Source: Enhydrobacter sp. (lineage in GTDB: Bacteria > Pseudomonadota > Alphaproteobacteria > Reyranellales > Reyranellaceae). From it: DNA of 64,000 nucleotides. The position numbers and the translations under genes were made by a program. How positions within the stretch are numbered: position 1 is the first letter of the stretch; every line of letters begins with the position of its first letter. The stretch covers positions 496,001-560,000 of the forward strand of contig CP075528.1 of NCBI GenBank assembly GCA_025808875.1, read 5' to 3'. The notes beneath the pieces are model-generated. The model had not been told where the DNA came from. It saw nothing but the letters and a program-made list of their open reading frames with translations, and ran no database searches. This document shows, in pieces, positions 9,074 through 18,528 of this stretch.

Positions 9074-10587
9074 CTCCAGATGCTCCTGCCGCTCCCCGGC
9101 AATCCGAGGTCGACCCACATCGCATCGACCCTGTCGATCACCGCCTGGTCCATGCGGATCTTGCGACCCCAATCGCGGTTCGTCTCGCCGGGCAGCTTGG
9201 TCGTGGCGTCGAGCCCGATCTTCGAACCGAGGCCCGATACGGGGCTGGCGAAATCGAGGTAGTCGATCGGCGTGTTCTCGATCACCGTGATGTCGCGCGC
9301 GGGATCCATGCGGGTCGATACCGCCCACATCACGTCCTTCCAGTCGCGCGCATCGATGTCGTCGTCCACCACGATCACCCATTTGGTGTACATGAACTGG
9401 CGCAGATAGCTCCAGACACCCATCATGACGCGCTTGGCATGGCCGGCATAGGCCTTCTTCATCGAAACGACGGCGATACGGTAGGAACAACCTTCGGGCG
9501 GCAACCAGAAATCCACGATCTCGGGGAACTGCTGTCGGAACAGGGGAATGAACACCTCGTTCAACGCCTCGCCCAGCACCGACGGCTCGTCGGGTGGCCG
9601 GCCGGTGAAGGTGGAGAGATAGATCGGCTGGCGTCGCATGGTAATGGCGCTCAACGTGAACACCGGGAATTTCTCCACGCTGTTGTAGTAGCCGGTGTGG
9701 TCGCCATAGGGACCCTCGTCGCCCTGATCATCGAGACTGACATGGCCCTCGAGCACGATCTCGGCCTCGGCTGGCACCTTGAGCGGCACGGTCCTGCAGT
9801 CGACCAACTCGACCTTCTTGCCGCGCAGCAGGCCCGCGAACTGGTATTCGGAAAGCGTGTCGGGCACCGGCGTCACTGCCGCGAGGATCGTGCCGGGGTC
9901 GGCCCCGATCACCGCCGCTGCCGGCAGCGGCTCGCGCCTGCCCGCACCCTTCCAGCGCTGATGATGCTGGGCGCCGCCACGATGCTTGAGCCAGCGCATC
10001 AGCGTGGTGTTCCTGCCGGTCACCTGCAGTCGGTAGATGCCGAGATTGAAGCTGTCTTGCCGTTCCCCCTTCGGGTCGGGACCCTGGGTCACGATCAGTG
10101 GCCAGGTGATCAGCGGCGCGGGCTCGCCCGGCCAGCAGGTCTGGATCGGCAGGCGTGCGAGGTCGATGTCGTTGCCGGTCAGCACAACTTCCTGACATGG
10201 CGCGGCGCCGCCGCCCAATCCGCCGATCGTGCGCGGCTTCATGGCCATGACGGTGCGCAGCATCGGCAGCATGTCGAGCGCCTCGCGCCAGCCGCCCGGA
10301 GGCTCCGGCTGACGCAGGAAGGCGAGCGTTTCGCCGACCTGGCGCAATTCGTGTGGCTCACGGTCCATGCCCCAGGCCACGCGTTCCACCGTGCCGAACA
10401 GGTTCGCCAGCACGGGCACGTCGAAGCCGGTGACGTTCTCGAACAACACCGCCGGTCCCTGCTCGGCGAGCAGGCGCGTCTGGATTTCCGTCATCTCCAG
10501 CACCGGCGATACCGGCGCGCTCACACGCACCAGGCGTCCGGCCTTCTCGAGACGTGCCATGAAATCGCGCAGCGAGGCGTAGGGCAT
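9070..10587 (-). CDS. ubiD: UbiD family decarboxylase
   Basis: A 505-residue prenylated-FMN-dependent decarboxylase, the length expected for UbiD. The conserved [11 protein letters not shown] loop carries the catalytic Glu region, and [17 protein letters not shown] plus [21 protein letters not shown] are family signatures. In ubiquinone synthesis UbiD removes the carboxylate of octaprenyl-4-hydroxybenzoate, the product of UbiA, which is encoded 3.3 kb downstream. UbiD paralogues also act on aromatic acids, so the ubiquinone role is likely but not certain. The UbiX flavin prenyltransferase is not in the window. Confidence 0.88.
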   Translation of the reverse strand: MPYASLRDFMARLEKAGRLVRVSAPVSPVLEMTEIQTRLLAEQGPAVLFENVTGFDVPVLANLFGTVERVAWGMDREPHELRQVGETLAFLRQPEPPGGWREALDMLPMLRTVMAMKPRTIGGLGGGAAPCQEVVLTGNDIDLARLPIQTCWPGEPAPLITWPLIVTQGPDPKGERQDSFNLGIYRLQVTGRNTTLMRWLKHRGGAQHHQRWKGAGRREPLPAAAVIGADPGTILAAVTPVPDTLSEYQFAGLLRGKKVELVDCRTVPLKVPAEAEIVLEGHVSLDDQGDEGPYGDHTGYYNSVEKFPVFTLSAITMRRQPIYLSTFTGRPPDEPSVLGEALNEVFIPLFRQQFPEIVDFWLPPEGCSYRIAVVSMKKAYAGHAKRVMMGVWSYLRQFMYTKWVIVVDDDIDARDWKDVMWAVSTRMDPARDITVIENTPIDYLDFASPVSGLGSKIGLDATTKLPGETNRDWGRKIRMDQAVIDRVDAMWVDLGLPGSGRSIWR

Positions 10588-10617
10588 TCTGAGGATGTCC
10601 TTTAGAGTGGCCCGCCC

Positions 10618-11361
10618 ATGAGATCAAACGGCGTGCCGTCGGAATTCGAGGATCTGCTGAGCGCCACCGGTCGCAGGGTGCTGGCGGGAACGCATCCGCT
10701 GTGCGGCGCTCTGGCCGATCCGCGGCGACGTTTCGTGTCGAGCGACGGGCTGATCGACCGCGCCAAGGCGGCGAGACTTTGCCGTGTGCTCGAGGCCGAG
10801 TTGGCCGACACGCTCGAGCCGATCGAGCGGCCCATTCCGCCCGAAACCATCTGGCGGATGCGCCGGGACTACGGCGAACTGCTGCCCAAGACAATGCGGG
10901 CCAAGACCGTCTACTTCGAGAGCCAGCGCGAGGCTGGCGCAAAGGCGGCGGAGCTCCTCGGCCTGGCGCGGATGATGCGCTCGGAATCCTTTCGAGCCTT
11001 TGCCGTGGCCCTGGCCGGCCGTCCGCTCGCGTCCGGCCGGGGCCTGCAGGTATTGCGCTACGGGCCGGGCGACTATGCCGGCCCGCACAACGACCATCAC
11101 CCCGAGAACGAACGCGCGCGGCAGGGTTACATCGATCTGCATGTCAGCCTCTGCTCGCCCGGAGTCGAGCACCAATGGCTGGTCTACGGGCGGGCCGGAC
11201 ATTTCAGCGAGATCGTCTCGGTGGCGGGAGCGGCGACCGTCACGGCCTATCGCCTGCCGTTCTGGCACTACACCACGCCGCTCGTCGGCGGCCGCACGGC
11301 CGCGCGCTGGGTCCTGCTCGGGACTTTCCTGTTCAGCGGGCACCGACCGGGACGACGCTGA
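10618..11361 (+). CDS. putative 2OG-Fe(II) oxygenase-like protein
   Basis: A 247-residue protein. The C-terminal half shows [20 protein letters not shown], with an H-x-D pair, then a strand-rich region and FWHYTTPL followed by [14 protein letters not shown] distal His and an Arg in that order fit the double-stranded beta-helix fold of 2-oxoglutarate/iron oxygenases. I assign this from the motif arrangement only. The gene is divergent from ubiD with 30 bp between starts, so promoters overlap. Confidence 0.5.
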   Translation: MRSNGVPSEFEDLLSATGRRVLAGTHPLCGALADPRRRFVSSDGLIDRAKAARLCRVLEAELADTLEPIERPIPPETIWRMRRDYGELLPKTMRAKTVYFESQREAGAKAAELLGLARMMRSESFRAFAVALAGRPLASGRGLQVLRYGPGDYAGPHNDHHPENERARQGYIDLHVSLCSPGVEHQWLVYGRAGHFSEIVSVAGAATVTAYRLPFWHYTTPLVGGRTAARWVLLGTFLFSGHRPGRR

Positions 11362-11505
11362 TCGAATTCTGCGGGCTGCCTTCGATGATGCGATCGGTGT
11401 GGCTGAGATAACCAGCGCCGGGCGCTTGGCATCCCGGAAGCGGACCACCTGGGCGCGGTGGCCTCACGGGCGCGCTGGGCTTCGCCGAGGACCCTCCCTA
11501 CATCC

Positions 11506-12399
11506 CTAGGGCGGCAGGCGTGTGGCGAGGAACAGGCCGGGCAGTACCAGCAACAGGCCGAGGAGATGATACCAGTGGGGCGCTTCGCCGAGGGTTGCCC
11601 AGGCCATCAGCCCGACATAGAGCGGGCCGAGATAGAGCGAGATGCTGGTGGCCGAAGGGCCGAGCTCCTTCACGCAGAAGGAATAGCTGCCGTAGGCGAG
11701 CACGCCGGGCACCAGCGCGAGCAGCAGCCATGCGGCCCATGTGTTCCAGTCTCCGAGGTCGGGACCGCCCCACAGCAGGGCCTCGCCGATCGTGAACGGG
11801 ATCAGCACCAACGAGCCGGCGAAGGCGATGAGGCAGAGGCGCGGGAGGGGATCGAGCCGGCTGGGCCGGTGCTTGAGCAGGATCGAGTAAAGTCCCCAGC
11901 AGGCAGCGGCGATGGCCGCCCAGAGATCGCCGACGGTGAAGCGCACGGCGAGAAGATTGCCGACATCGCCCTTGACGATCACCGTCAGCGTGCCGGCGAG
12001 GCAGAGGGCGATGCCCGTGATGCGGGTCGCGGTCAGCTTCTCCTGGTCGATGACGCGGCCCAACACGACGACGAGGATGGGCGCCGTCGCGTAAATCAGC
12101 CCGATGTTGAGCGCCTGGGTCGTGTGGCCGCCGATATAGACGAAGGCACCGCACACCCACATGCCGAGCGCGCCGAACAGCAGGAGATCGGGCCATTCGC
12201 GGGCGATGGCGTCGGGGTGGCGACGCAGGTTCGGCCAGACCAGCGGCAGCAGGATGAGGGCAACCAGGAGCCAGCGCCCGAGCGCCAGCGCATTCGGCGG
12301 CACGAAGACGGCATATCGCGCCATCAGAATGTTCACGCCGAAGAAGGCCGGCGACAGGAACAGCAGTATCCAGGCGAGACGGCGACGATCGACGGGCAA
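11506..12399 (-). CDS. EamA/DMT family transporter
   Basis: A 297-residue protein with about ten hydrophobic helices arranged as two EamA repeats; ALGRWLLVALILLPLV and FVYIGGHTTQALNIGLIYAT are typical. Members export or import amino acids and other metabolites. The substrate is unknown. The chosen start is TTG because no ATG or GTG precedes the first membrane helix; this start is uncertain. The stop faces a gene-free 144-bp gap. Confidence 0.82.
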   Translation of the reverse strand: MPVDRRRLAWILLFLSPAFFGVNILMARYAVFVPPNALALGRWLLVALILLPLVWPNLRRHPDAIAREWPDLLLFGALGMWVCGAFVYIGGHTTQALNIGLIYATAPILVVVLGRVIDQEKLTATRITGIALCLAGTLTVIVKGDVGNLLAVRFTVGDLWAAIAAACWGLYSILLKHRPSRLDPLPRLCLIAFAGSLVLIPFTIGEALLWGGPDLGDWNTWAAWLLLALVPGVLAYGSYSFCVKELGPSATSISLYLGPLYVGLMAWATLGEAPHWYHLLGLLLVLPGLFLATRLPP

Positions 12400-12411
12400 C
12401 GCGGCACTCTT

Positions 12412-13152
12412 TCAGGCGGCGTGCAGTCCTTCCCTGGGGACTTCGCCGCCGGCTTCCTTCACCGCTGCACGGTACTCCTTTCCCGAGCGGAAGGGCGCGA
12501 CCTTGGGGAAATCCTTCCGGCGGCCGGGGCGGATCTCGCCGGTCGACGGCGCGACCACCAGCAATTCGCCGTGGCGGCCCAGCAATGGAATCTCGCGCTT
12601 CCAGCGTGAGTAGACGCGACGCGCCGAGGCCGAGAAGTCGACGTAGGTCGTGAATTCGCTGCGGTCCTTGACGAAAAGCGCCTCGTAGGTCGCGATGAAC
12701 TGCTCGACGAATTTGCGATCGACGATTTCGAGGTTGGACATCATCCAGCAGCGGTCCTCGAAGACCCAGTATGTTCCGATGCCGACGAACTGCTGCTCAC
12801 GCGTGATGTAGGGATAGAAGGGAAAACCGCGACAGGCGATGGTGCGATTGTCGCGCTCGCAGAAGCGGGCCCCCTTGCAATGGATCGCCATGCAGTCCGG
12901 CGTCAGCTCCTCGACGATCTGACGCGTGGCGTAGTCGTAGGGCTTGAACCTCGACCACAGCTCGGTTCGGCTCTTGAGCAATTCGAACTCGACCTTGTGC
13001 ACCACCGGCACGGCGTTCTGGGTGGAGCAGCAGACCGGCTCGCCGCCGTTCAGCGGCGCACACTTGCGACCGCAATCGAAGCGGGACACGGGCGCAGTGA
13101 AGCCTTCGTAGAGGGTCTCGAAGTCGGAGGCTTTGATCGTGGGCTTTGCCAT
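12412..13152 (-). CDS. YkgJ-like cysteine-cluster protein
   Basis: A 246-residue protein rich in Cys in its first 110 residues: CGRKC, PVCCS, AIHCKGARFCE and ACRGFPFYPYI. The last motif is close to the CRxxPF segment of the YkgJ family, thought to bind Zn or an Fe-S cluster. The C-terminal half is basic and hydrophilic. It starts at ATG 13152; the ten upstream codons in frame lack a ribosome binding site. Function is unknown. Confidence 0.6.
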   Translation of the reverse strand: MAKPTIKASDFETLYEGFTAPVSRFDCGRKCAPLNGGEPVCCSTQNAVPVVHKVEFELLKSRTELWSRFKPYDYATRQIVEELTPDCMAIHCKGARFCERDNRTIACRGFPFYPYITREQQFVGIGTYWVFEDRCWMMSNLEIVDRKFVEQFIATYEALFVKDRSEFTTYVDFSASARRVYSRWKREIPLLGRHGELLVVAPSTGEIRPGRRKDFPKVAPFRSGKEYRAAVKEAGGEVPREGLHAA

Positions 13153-13209
13153 GCGGTCGCCCGTGTAGCCGATCCGCATATGAAAGAACAGTGAAGGAAA
13201 TCTTACGCT

Positions 13210-13881
13210 TCAGGGATGCGGCAGGACACGCCACACGACGGTTTCCCGCATGCCGCGATTCTCGAGCTGCAGAGAGGTCGGAATGTCGTAACGGGCCAGC
13301 TCCTCGAGGCCCTGTGCCTGGAAGTAGTTGCGACCGGGATCTCCGAGCAGCACCAGCCGCCCCAGAATTGCATGGCTGCGCAGCCATGCCAGCGCGCGCA
13401 CCGACATCTCGCGCTCGTAGCAGACGTCTCCCGCGATCACCACGTCGGCCGCGGGGTTACCGCCGTCGCCCGCCAGCCAGTCGGAGCCGTCGGCCCGGAT
13501 GGCGAGGCCGTTGGCCTGTGCATTGAGTCGCGCCGCGACGAGCGACAGCGCATCGATGTCGTTGGCAACCACCGATTTCGCCCCCGCTCGTGCTGCTGCC
13601 ATCGCCGACACGCCCGAACCGGCCGCGAAGTCGATGACGCTCTTGCCGTGCACTGCGTGCGGATGGTCGAGCAGGTAGCGTGCGATGGCCTGTCCGCCGG
13701 GCCAGCAGAAGGCCCAGTACGGCGGATCGATGTTCTGCTCGTCCATCCACGCCTCGGTGGCCTGCCAGATCGGCACGTATTCCGTCGCCAGCCAGAGCCG
13801 GAACTCCGGCACCATGGCCGGACGCTCCAGCGCGGTGTTGGCGCGGATGAAACCTTCAGGGTCGGCCGGCAGACGTGCCAT
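13210..13881 (-). CDS. class I SAM methyltransferase, ETFB-lysine methyltransferase-like
   Basis: A 223-residue enzyme. The segment PPYWAFCWPGGQAIARYLLD precedes motif I (VIDFAAGSGVSAMAAARAGA), and motif II/III follow (VVANDIDALS, ADVVIAGDVCYE). This pattern matches bacterial relatives of electron-transfer-flavoprotein beta-subunit lysine methyltransferase. The ATG overlaps the ubiA stop by one base (TGATG), so the two genes are translationally coupled. The protein target is inferred from family resemblance only. Confidence 0.8.
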   Translation of the reverse strand: MARLPADPEGFIRANTALERPAMVPEFRLWLATEYVPIWQATEAWMDEQNIDPPYWAFCWPGGQAIARYLLDHPHAVHGKSVIDFAAGSGVSAMAAARAGAKSVVANDIDALSLVAARLNAQANGLAIRADGSDWLAGDGGNPAADVVIAGDVCYEREMSVRALAWLRSHAILGRLVLLGDPGRNYFQAQGLEELARYDIPTSLQLENRGMRETVVWRVLPHP

Positions 13882-14801
13882 CAGCCGATGCGGCCGAGCG
13901 CGATGGCAAGCGTCAGCAACAAGCCGAGATGCGCGTTGGCCTTGAACTTGCCGAGGCAGTCGGCCGGATCGTGCGGCTTGAGGCAGGCGATCTGCCAGAC
14001 CAGGTGCAGGGCAACCGCGAGGAGCAATGCAAAATAGAGCGGACCGAGGGCCGCGAGATGGCCCGCGAGCGTCCACGCGGCGAGCGCCAGGAGGGCAAAT
14101 AGCGTCAGCCAGCGGCGCGGCGCGTCGGCGAACCGCCGTGCCGTCGAGCGCACGCCGATCACGGCGTCGTCGCGCTGGTCCTGCATGGCGTAGATCGTGT
14201 CGTAGACCAGTGTCCAGGCGACACCGCCGGCATAGAGTGCGATGGCGGCCCACGACAATGTGCCGGTGAGCGCGGCATAGCCCACCAGCGCCCCCCAGTT
14301 GAAGGCAAGCCCCAGCACGAACTGCGGCCACGAGGTGAGGCGCTTCATGGTCGGATAGATCGCCACCAGCAGCAGCGAGGCGAGGGCGACGGCGCCGGCG
14401 AATTTATTGAGCTTGAACAGGATGGCCACGCCGACCAGGCACTGAAGCGTCATCCAGATCAGCGCGTCCTTGAGCTTGAGCTCGCCCGAGGGCAGGGGGC
14501 GGCCGCGCGTGCGCTCGACCTGGGCATCGATCTTGCGGTCGACGATGTCGTTCCAGGTGCAGCCGGCACCGCGCATGGCGAGCGCACCCAGGGTGAACAG
14601 CGCCATCCAGCCGGCGAGCCGGAACCAGTCGGGTGCCGCCGCGAGGGCAGCACCCCACCAGCAGGGCAGCATGAGCAACCAGATGCCGATCGGGCGGTCC
14701 CAGCGTGCGAGCCGGGCATAGGGGCGGGCCCACGGCGGCAAATAGCGCAGCGACCAGTGCTGCAGGTTGATGTCGGTAAACCCTGTTCGAGCCGCGGCCA
14801 T
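13881..14801 (-). CDS. ubiA: 4-hydroxybenzoate polyprenyltransferase UbiA
   Basis: A 306-residue membrane prenyltransferase. It has the two Asp-rich motifs of the family, NDIVDRKID near residue 83 and YDTIYAMQDQRDD near residue 200, and about eight hydrophobic helices. It attaches the polyprenyl tail to 4-hydroxybenzoate, the step before UbiD. It is divergent from rsmE with 17 bp between start codons and is followed in the same operon by the methyltransferase gene. Confidence 0.95.
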   Translation of the reverse strand: MAAARTGFTDINLQHWSLRYLPPWARPYARLARWDRPIGIWLLMLPCWWGAALAAAPDWFRLAGWMALFTLGALAMRGAGCTWNDIVDRKIDAQVERTRGRPLPSGELKLKDALIWMTLQCLVGVAILFKLNKFAGAVALASLLLVAIYPTMKRLTSWPQFVLGLAFNWGALVGYAALTGTLSWAAIALYAGGVAWTLVYDTIYAMQDQRDDAVIGVRSTARRFADAPRRWLTLFALLALAAWTLAGHLAALGPLYFALLLAVALHLVWQIACLKPHDPADCLGKFKANAHLGLLLTLAIALGRIG

Positions 14802-14818
14802 GTCGGCATCATGGAGAC

Positions 14819-15607
14819 ATGAAGGTGACGCGTCTATTCGTGGACCACGCTCTTGCGCCGGACACCGATCTGCCCTTGGCCGAAGCGCAGGCGCACTACC
14901 TGCGCCATGTGCTGCGACGGAGTGACGGGGCGGAGCTGCGTCTGTTCAACGGCCGCGACGGCGAATGGCGGGCGCGCCTCGCGACGTCGGGCAAGAAAGG
15001 CGCTACGGCGCGCCTCGAGGCACGCACGCGCGAGCAGCGGCCCGAGCCCGACGTCTGGCTCTGCTTCGCGCCCATCAAGCGGTCCCGTATCGACCTCGTG
15101 GCCGAGAAGGCCACCGAGCTCGGCGTGTCCGTGTTGCAACCCGCGCTGACGCAGCACACGGCCGTGGAGCGCGTGAATGTCGAGCGCCTGCGCGCCAACG
15201 CCGTCGAGGCGGCGGAACAAACCGAGCGGTTGAGCGTGCCCGAGGTGCGCGCGCCGATCGACCTGATGCAGCTCTTGGCCGCATGGCCCGTCGGCCGGCA
15301 CCTGCTGATGTGTGACGAGACCGGCGGCGGCCCGCCCATTGCAGACGCTCTGTCGCGGCTCGACGATGCGGCGCGTACGGCGCCTTGGGCCATCCTGATC
15401 GGCCCCGAGGGCGGTTTCGCGGCGACCGAACTGGCCGCCGTGCGTCGCATAAGAGAAGTGACGTCGGTAGGCCTCGGTCCGCGCATCCTCCGGGCCGACA
15501 CCGCGGCGCTGGCGGCGCTCGCCTGCTGGCAGGCGTTGGTCGGCGACTGGCGGCAGGCGACACCGCGTCTCAATGTCGATTATCGCACATCCCACATGTC
15601 CGCTTGA
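14819..15607 (+). CDS. rsmE: 16S rRNA (uracil1498-N3)-methyltransferase RsmE
   Basis: A 262-residue SPOUT-class methyltransferase. An N-terminal PUA-like domain (HYLRHVLRRSDGAELRLFNG) is followed by the catalytic half with KRSRIDLVAEKATELGV, LIGPEGGFAATE and LGPRILRADTAALAAL, the knot motifs of RsmE. It methylates U1498 of 16S rRNA in assembled 30S subunits. A start with GGAG lies immediately upstream. The order ubiA-rsmE-gshA is common in Alphaproteobacteria. Confidence 0.96.
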   Translation: MKVTRLFVDHALAPDTDLPLAEAQAHYLRHVLRRSDGAELRLFNGRDGEWRARLATSGKKGATARLEARTREQRPEPDVWLCFAPIKRSRIDLVAEKATELGVSVLQPALTQHTAVERVNVERLRANAVEAAEQTERLSVPEVRAPIDLMQLLAAWPVGRHLLMCDETGGGPPIADALSRLDDAARTAPWAILIGPEGGFAATELAAVRRIREVTSVGLGPRILRADTAALAALACWQALVGDWRQATPRLNVDYRTSHMSA

Positions 15608-15747
15608 GTGCTTGCGCGCGGCCCCGGCGATGTGGGAACAGGGAACCTGAACAACATGAACCAGCCGCGCGTTCGCGTGAGAAATGCTCATGCAGCGCGT
15701 GCCACTCGCGGCCTTAAGAGGGTGCGGGCGCACAGGGAGCTCTTTGG

Positions 15748-17112
15748 ATGTCCGCACCTCCGTCTGGTGGCGGCGCGCTGATCGAAAGTCGGCAGCAGCT
15801 GATCGAGTATTTCGCCGCCGGCAACAAGCCACCCGCCGAGTGGCGCATGGGCACCGAGCACGAGAAGTTCGGATTCGACAGATCGACGTTGAAGCCACTT
15901 GGCTATGACGGGCCGAACGGCATCCGTGCCGTGCTCGACGGCATGACCCGTTTCGGCTGGGAACCGATGACCGAGGGCAACAACATCATCGCGCTCAAGC
16001 GCGGCATGGCCAACATCACCCTCGAGCCGGGAGGCCAGTTCGAGCTCTCCGGCGCACCGCTCGCCACCCTGCACGAGACGGCGGCGGAAAACGCCCAGCA
16101 CATCGACGAGGTCAAGGCGGTGTCCGGAGAGATCGGCGCCGGTTTCGTCGGCCTGGGCTTCGCGCCGGAGTGGCGGCGCGAGGACATGCACTGGATGCCC
16201 AAGGGCCGCTACAAGATCATGCGCGACTACATGCCCAAGAAGGGCAGGCTCGGCCTCGACATGATGCTGCGCACCTGCACGGTGCAAACCAATCTCGACT
16301 TTGCCGCCGAAGCCGACATGGTGAAGAAATTCCGCGTCTCGCTGGCGTTGCAGCCGCTGGCGACGGCGCTGTTCGCCAATTCGCCGTTCGTCGAAGGCAA
16401 GCCGTCGGGCTTCAAGAGTTACCGCAGTCACATCTGGACCGACACCGATCCGGACCGTTGCGGCATGTTGCCGTTCGTGTTCGAGCCGGGCTTCGGCTTC
16501 GAGCGCTATGTCGACTACATGCTCGATGTGCCCATGTACTTCGTCTATCGCGACGGCAAGTACATCGACGCCTCGGGCCAGAGTTTCCGTGATTTCATGA
16601 AGGGCCGGCTGCCCGCCCGTCCGGGAGAGCTGCCGACCGTCAACGACTGGACCGATCACGTCACCACGGCCTTCCCCGAGGTGCGGCTCAAACGCTACCT
16701 CGAGATGCGCGGGGCCGATTCGGGACCGCTGCCGGCGCTCACCGCGCTGCCGGCGCTGTGGGTCGGATTGCTCTACGAGCAAAGCACGCTCGATGCCGCC
16801 TGGGACCTGGTGAAGGACTGGAGCGTCGAGGACCACGACTACCTGCGCAGCCACACGCCGCGCACCGGTCTCGCGACCAAGTTCCAGGGCCTGCCGTTGT
16901 CGGATCTCGCCCGCGAGGTGGTCGAGATAGCGCATGCCGGTCTGCGCGCGCGCCGCCGCTTGAATGCCGCCGGAGAGGATGAGACCGTCTATCTCGCGCC
17001 GCTCGACCGTGCCGTGGCGAGCGGGCTGGCGCCAGCCGACGAACTGCTCGCCAAATGGCAGGGTGAATGGAAGGGCTCCTTCGCCCACCTGTTCCACGAC
17101 CTCGCCTACTGA
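15748..17112 (+). CDS. gshA: glutamate-cysteine ligase, plant/alphaproteobacterial type
   Basis: A 454-residue GCS2-family enzyme making gamma-glutamylcysteine, the first step of glutathione synthesis. Diagnostic segments are WRMGTEHEKFGF near residue 30, ITLEPGGQFELSGAPL near 88, MKGRLPARPGELPTVNDWTDH near 288 (given in part) and the CxVQTNLDF-type region. The length fits this class rather than enterobacterial GshA. ATG at 15748 has a GGGAG ribosome binding site. A small VOC gene starts 16 bp downstream. Confidence 0.95.
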   Translation: MSAPPSGGGALIESRQQLIEYFAAGNKPPAEWRMGTEHEKFGFDRSTLKPLGYDGPNGIRAVLDGMTRFGWEPMTEGNNIIALKRGMANITLEPGGQFELSGAPLATLHETAAENAQHIDEVKAVSGEIGAGFVGLGFAPEWRREDMHWMPKGRYKIMRDYMPKKGRLGLDMMLRTCTVQTNLDFAAEADMVKKFRVSLALQPLATALFANSPFVEGKPSGFKSYRSHIWTDTDPDRCGMLPFVFEPGFGFERYVDYMLDVPMYFVYRDGKYIDASGQSFRDFMKGRLPARPGELPTVNDWTDHVTTAFPEVRLKRYLEMRGADSGPLPALTALPALWVGLLYEQSTLDAAWDLVKDWSVEDHDYLRSHTPRTGLATKFQGLPLSDLAREVVEIAHAGLRARRRLNAAGEDETVYLAPLDRAVASGLAPADELLAKWQGEWKGSFAHLFHDLAY

Positions 17113-17128
17113 GCTATACGGTCGGGCC

Positions 17129-17983
17129 ATGCTCGACCGTTGCGACCGTGTCCAGATCGCCGTGCGTGACGCCGCCAAGGCGGCGCAGCGCTTCCACCAG
17201 CTTCTCGGCAGCGAGGTTTCGCACCACGATCATAGCCGGCGCCTCGCGGCCCGGCGCACGATCCTGGCGGTCGGCGAAAGTGAATTCGAGCTTTGCGAGC
17301 CGGACGGCGCGGGATCGACCCAGGACTTCCTCGCCGGAAGGGGCGAGGGACTGATGACCGCCGGCTACTGCACGCGCGATCTCGACGGCATGGTCAGGCG
17401 CTGGGAGGGGCTCGGCGTGCCCTATGAGCGCGACGGCGAGCAGCTCTACCTGGGCGCCGACGTCACCTACGGTCTGCCCATGGTGATCTCGCAGAGCACC
17501 TACCGGCGGCGTGTCGGCCCCGTGTCGTTCCTCTACGAGACGACCAACACGCTGGTCAGCGACTGGCGCCGCGTCGCCGCCGTCTATGCCGGCCTGTTCG
17601 GCCTCGATCCGTCGCGCTTCAGCGAGATCGGCAGCGAGCGTTTCGGCTATGTCGGCACGCTCACGTTGTTCGATCCACCCAACCGGCTCGATCGCATCGA
17701 ACTCAGCCAGACCACCGACGATGTGCATGCGATGGGCCGCTTCACCAGGAAGCACGGCGATTCGCTCTATATGTGCTACGTCGAGGTGCACGACTGGCCC
17801 GATGTGCGCCGTCGCCTGCTCGAGGCCAATGCGCGCTACACACCGCGCGGCGCCGACCCCGTGACCGACCCCGACGGTGGCTGGGTACACCCCAGGGAGC
17901 TGCACGGACTGCTGCTCGGCATCTCGCGTACCGGACTCGCCTGGGAGTGGTCCGGGCGCGAGGATCTGGTGCCGCCGGCATGA
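17129..17983 (+). CDS. VOC (glyoxalase/dioxygenase) family protein
   Basis: A 284-residue protein with two VOC half-domains. It starts with DRVQIAVRDAAKAAQRF, the usual first beta-alpha element, and later shows LTLFDPPNRLDRIELSQTT and YVEVHDWPDVRRRLLEANA. Metal ligands are not certain. The family includes glyoxalases, extradiol dioxygenases and hydroxyphenylpyruvate-type enzymes. The stop overlaps the next gene's ATG (ATGA). Confidence 0.72.
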   Translation: MLDRCDRVQIAVRDAAKAAQRFHQLLGSEVSHHDHSRRLAARRTILAVGESEFELCEPDGAGSTQDFLAGRGEGLMTAGYCTRDLDGMVRRWEGLGVPYERDGEQLYLGADVTYGLPMVISQSTYRRRVGPVSFLYETTNTLVSDWRRVAAVYAGLFGLDPSRFSEIGSERFGYVGTLTLFDPPNRLDRIELSQTTDDVHAMGRFTRKHGDSLYMCYVEVHDWPDVRRRLLEANARYTPRGADPVTDPDGGWVHPRELHGLLLGISRTGLAWEWSGREDLVPPA

Positions 17984-18519
17984 GGCGTCGTCCACTGCTG
18001 CTCGGCCTGGCGGCGCTCGCGCCGTCGCGCGCTGCCGCGCAGGGCAACGACTGGCAGATCGTCGTCGCGCCGAATCTCCGGTTCCGGCTCGATATGCCGA
18101 CGCCGGTCGCGCGCACCACTGCCGACGAGAAGGAGAAGGGTCACGTCGGCGCGCGGCAGGCCTGGTCGGCCAAGCGCGGCGGCGACATGTTCGACTTCGA
18201 CTTCGTCGACTACGATCCGGAATGGTTCAGCACGCGCGACACGAAAGAGATGGCGCGGCAGCTCGGCCGAGGCGACGCCGAGAAGGCCTTCCCGCCCGCG
18301 AAGTACAAGTACGTGCGCGACGAGCCGATCGTGCTGCAGGGCTGGGACGGCTATGCGCTCGACATCGAGGACGGCAGCGGCGCATTGGTCATGATGCGCA
18401 CCTACATCGTGCGCGATCGGCTCTACCGCATGCTTGTCACCGCGAGGGGCGACGTCGAGAGCCGCGCCGACGCCAACCGGTTCCTGTCGTCGCTGCGGCT
18501 CGCGGAGACGCGGCCGTAG
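17980..18519 (+). CDS. exported hypothetical protein
   Basis: A 179-residue protein with a short signal peptide (MRRRPLLLGLAALAPSRAAA, cleaved before Q). The mature part contains ALDIEDGSGALVMMRTYIV and ends in FLSSLRLAE, features shared with small periplasmic proteins that carry a beta-sheet core of unknown function. It overlaps the VOC gene by four bases and is therefore co-translated with it. Confidence 0.65.
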   Translation: MRRRPLLLGLAALAPSRAAAQGNDWQIVVAPNLRFRLDMPTPVARTTADEKEKGHVGARQAWSAKRGGDMFDFDFVDYDPEWFSTRDTKEMARQLGRGDAEKAFPPAKYKYVRDEPIVLQGWDGYALDIEDGSGALVMMRTYIVRDRLYRMLVTARGDVESRADANRFLSSLRLAETRP

Positions 18520-18528
18520 GCGAATCGG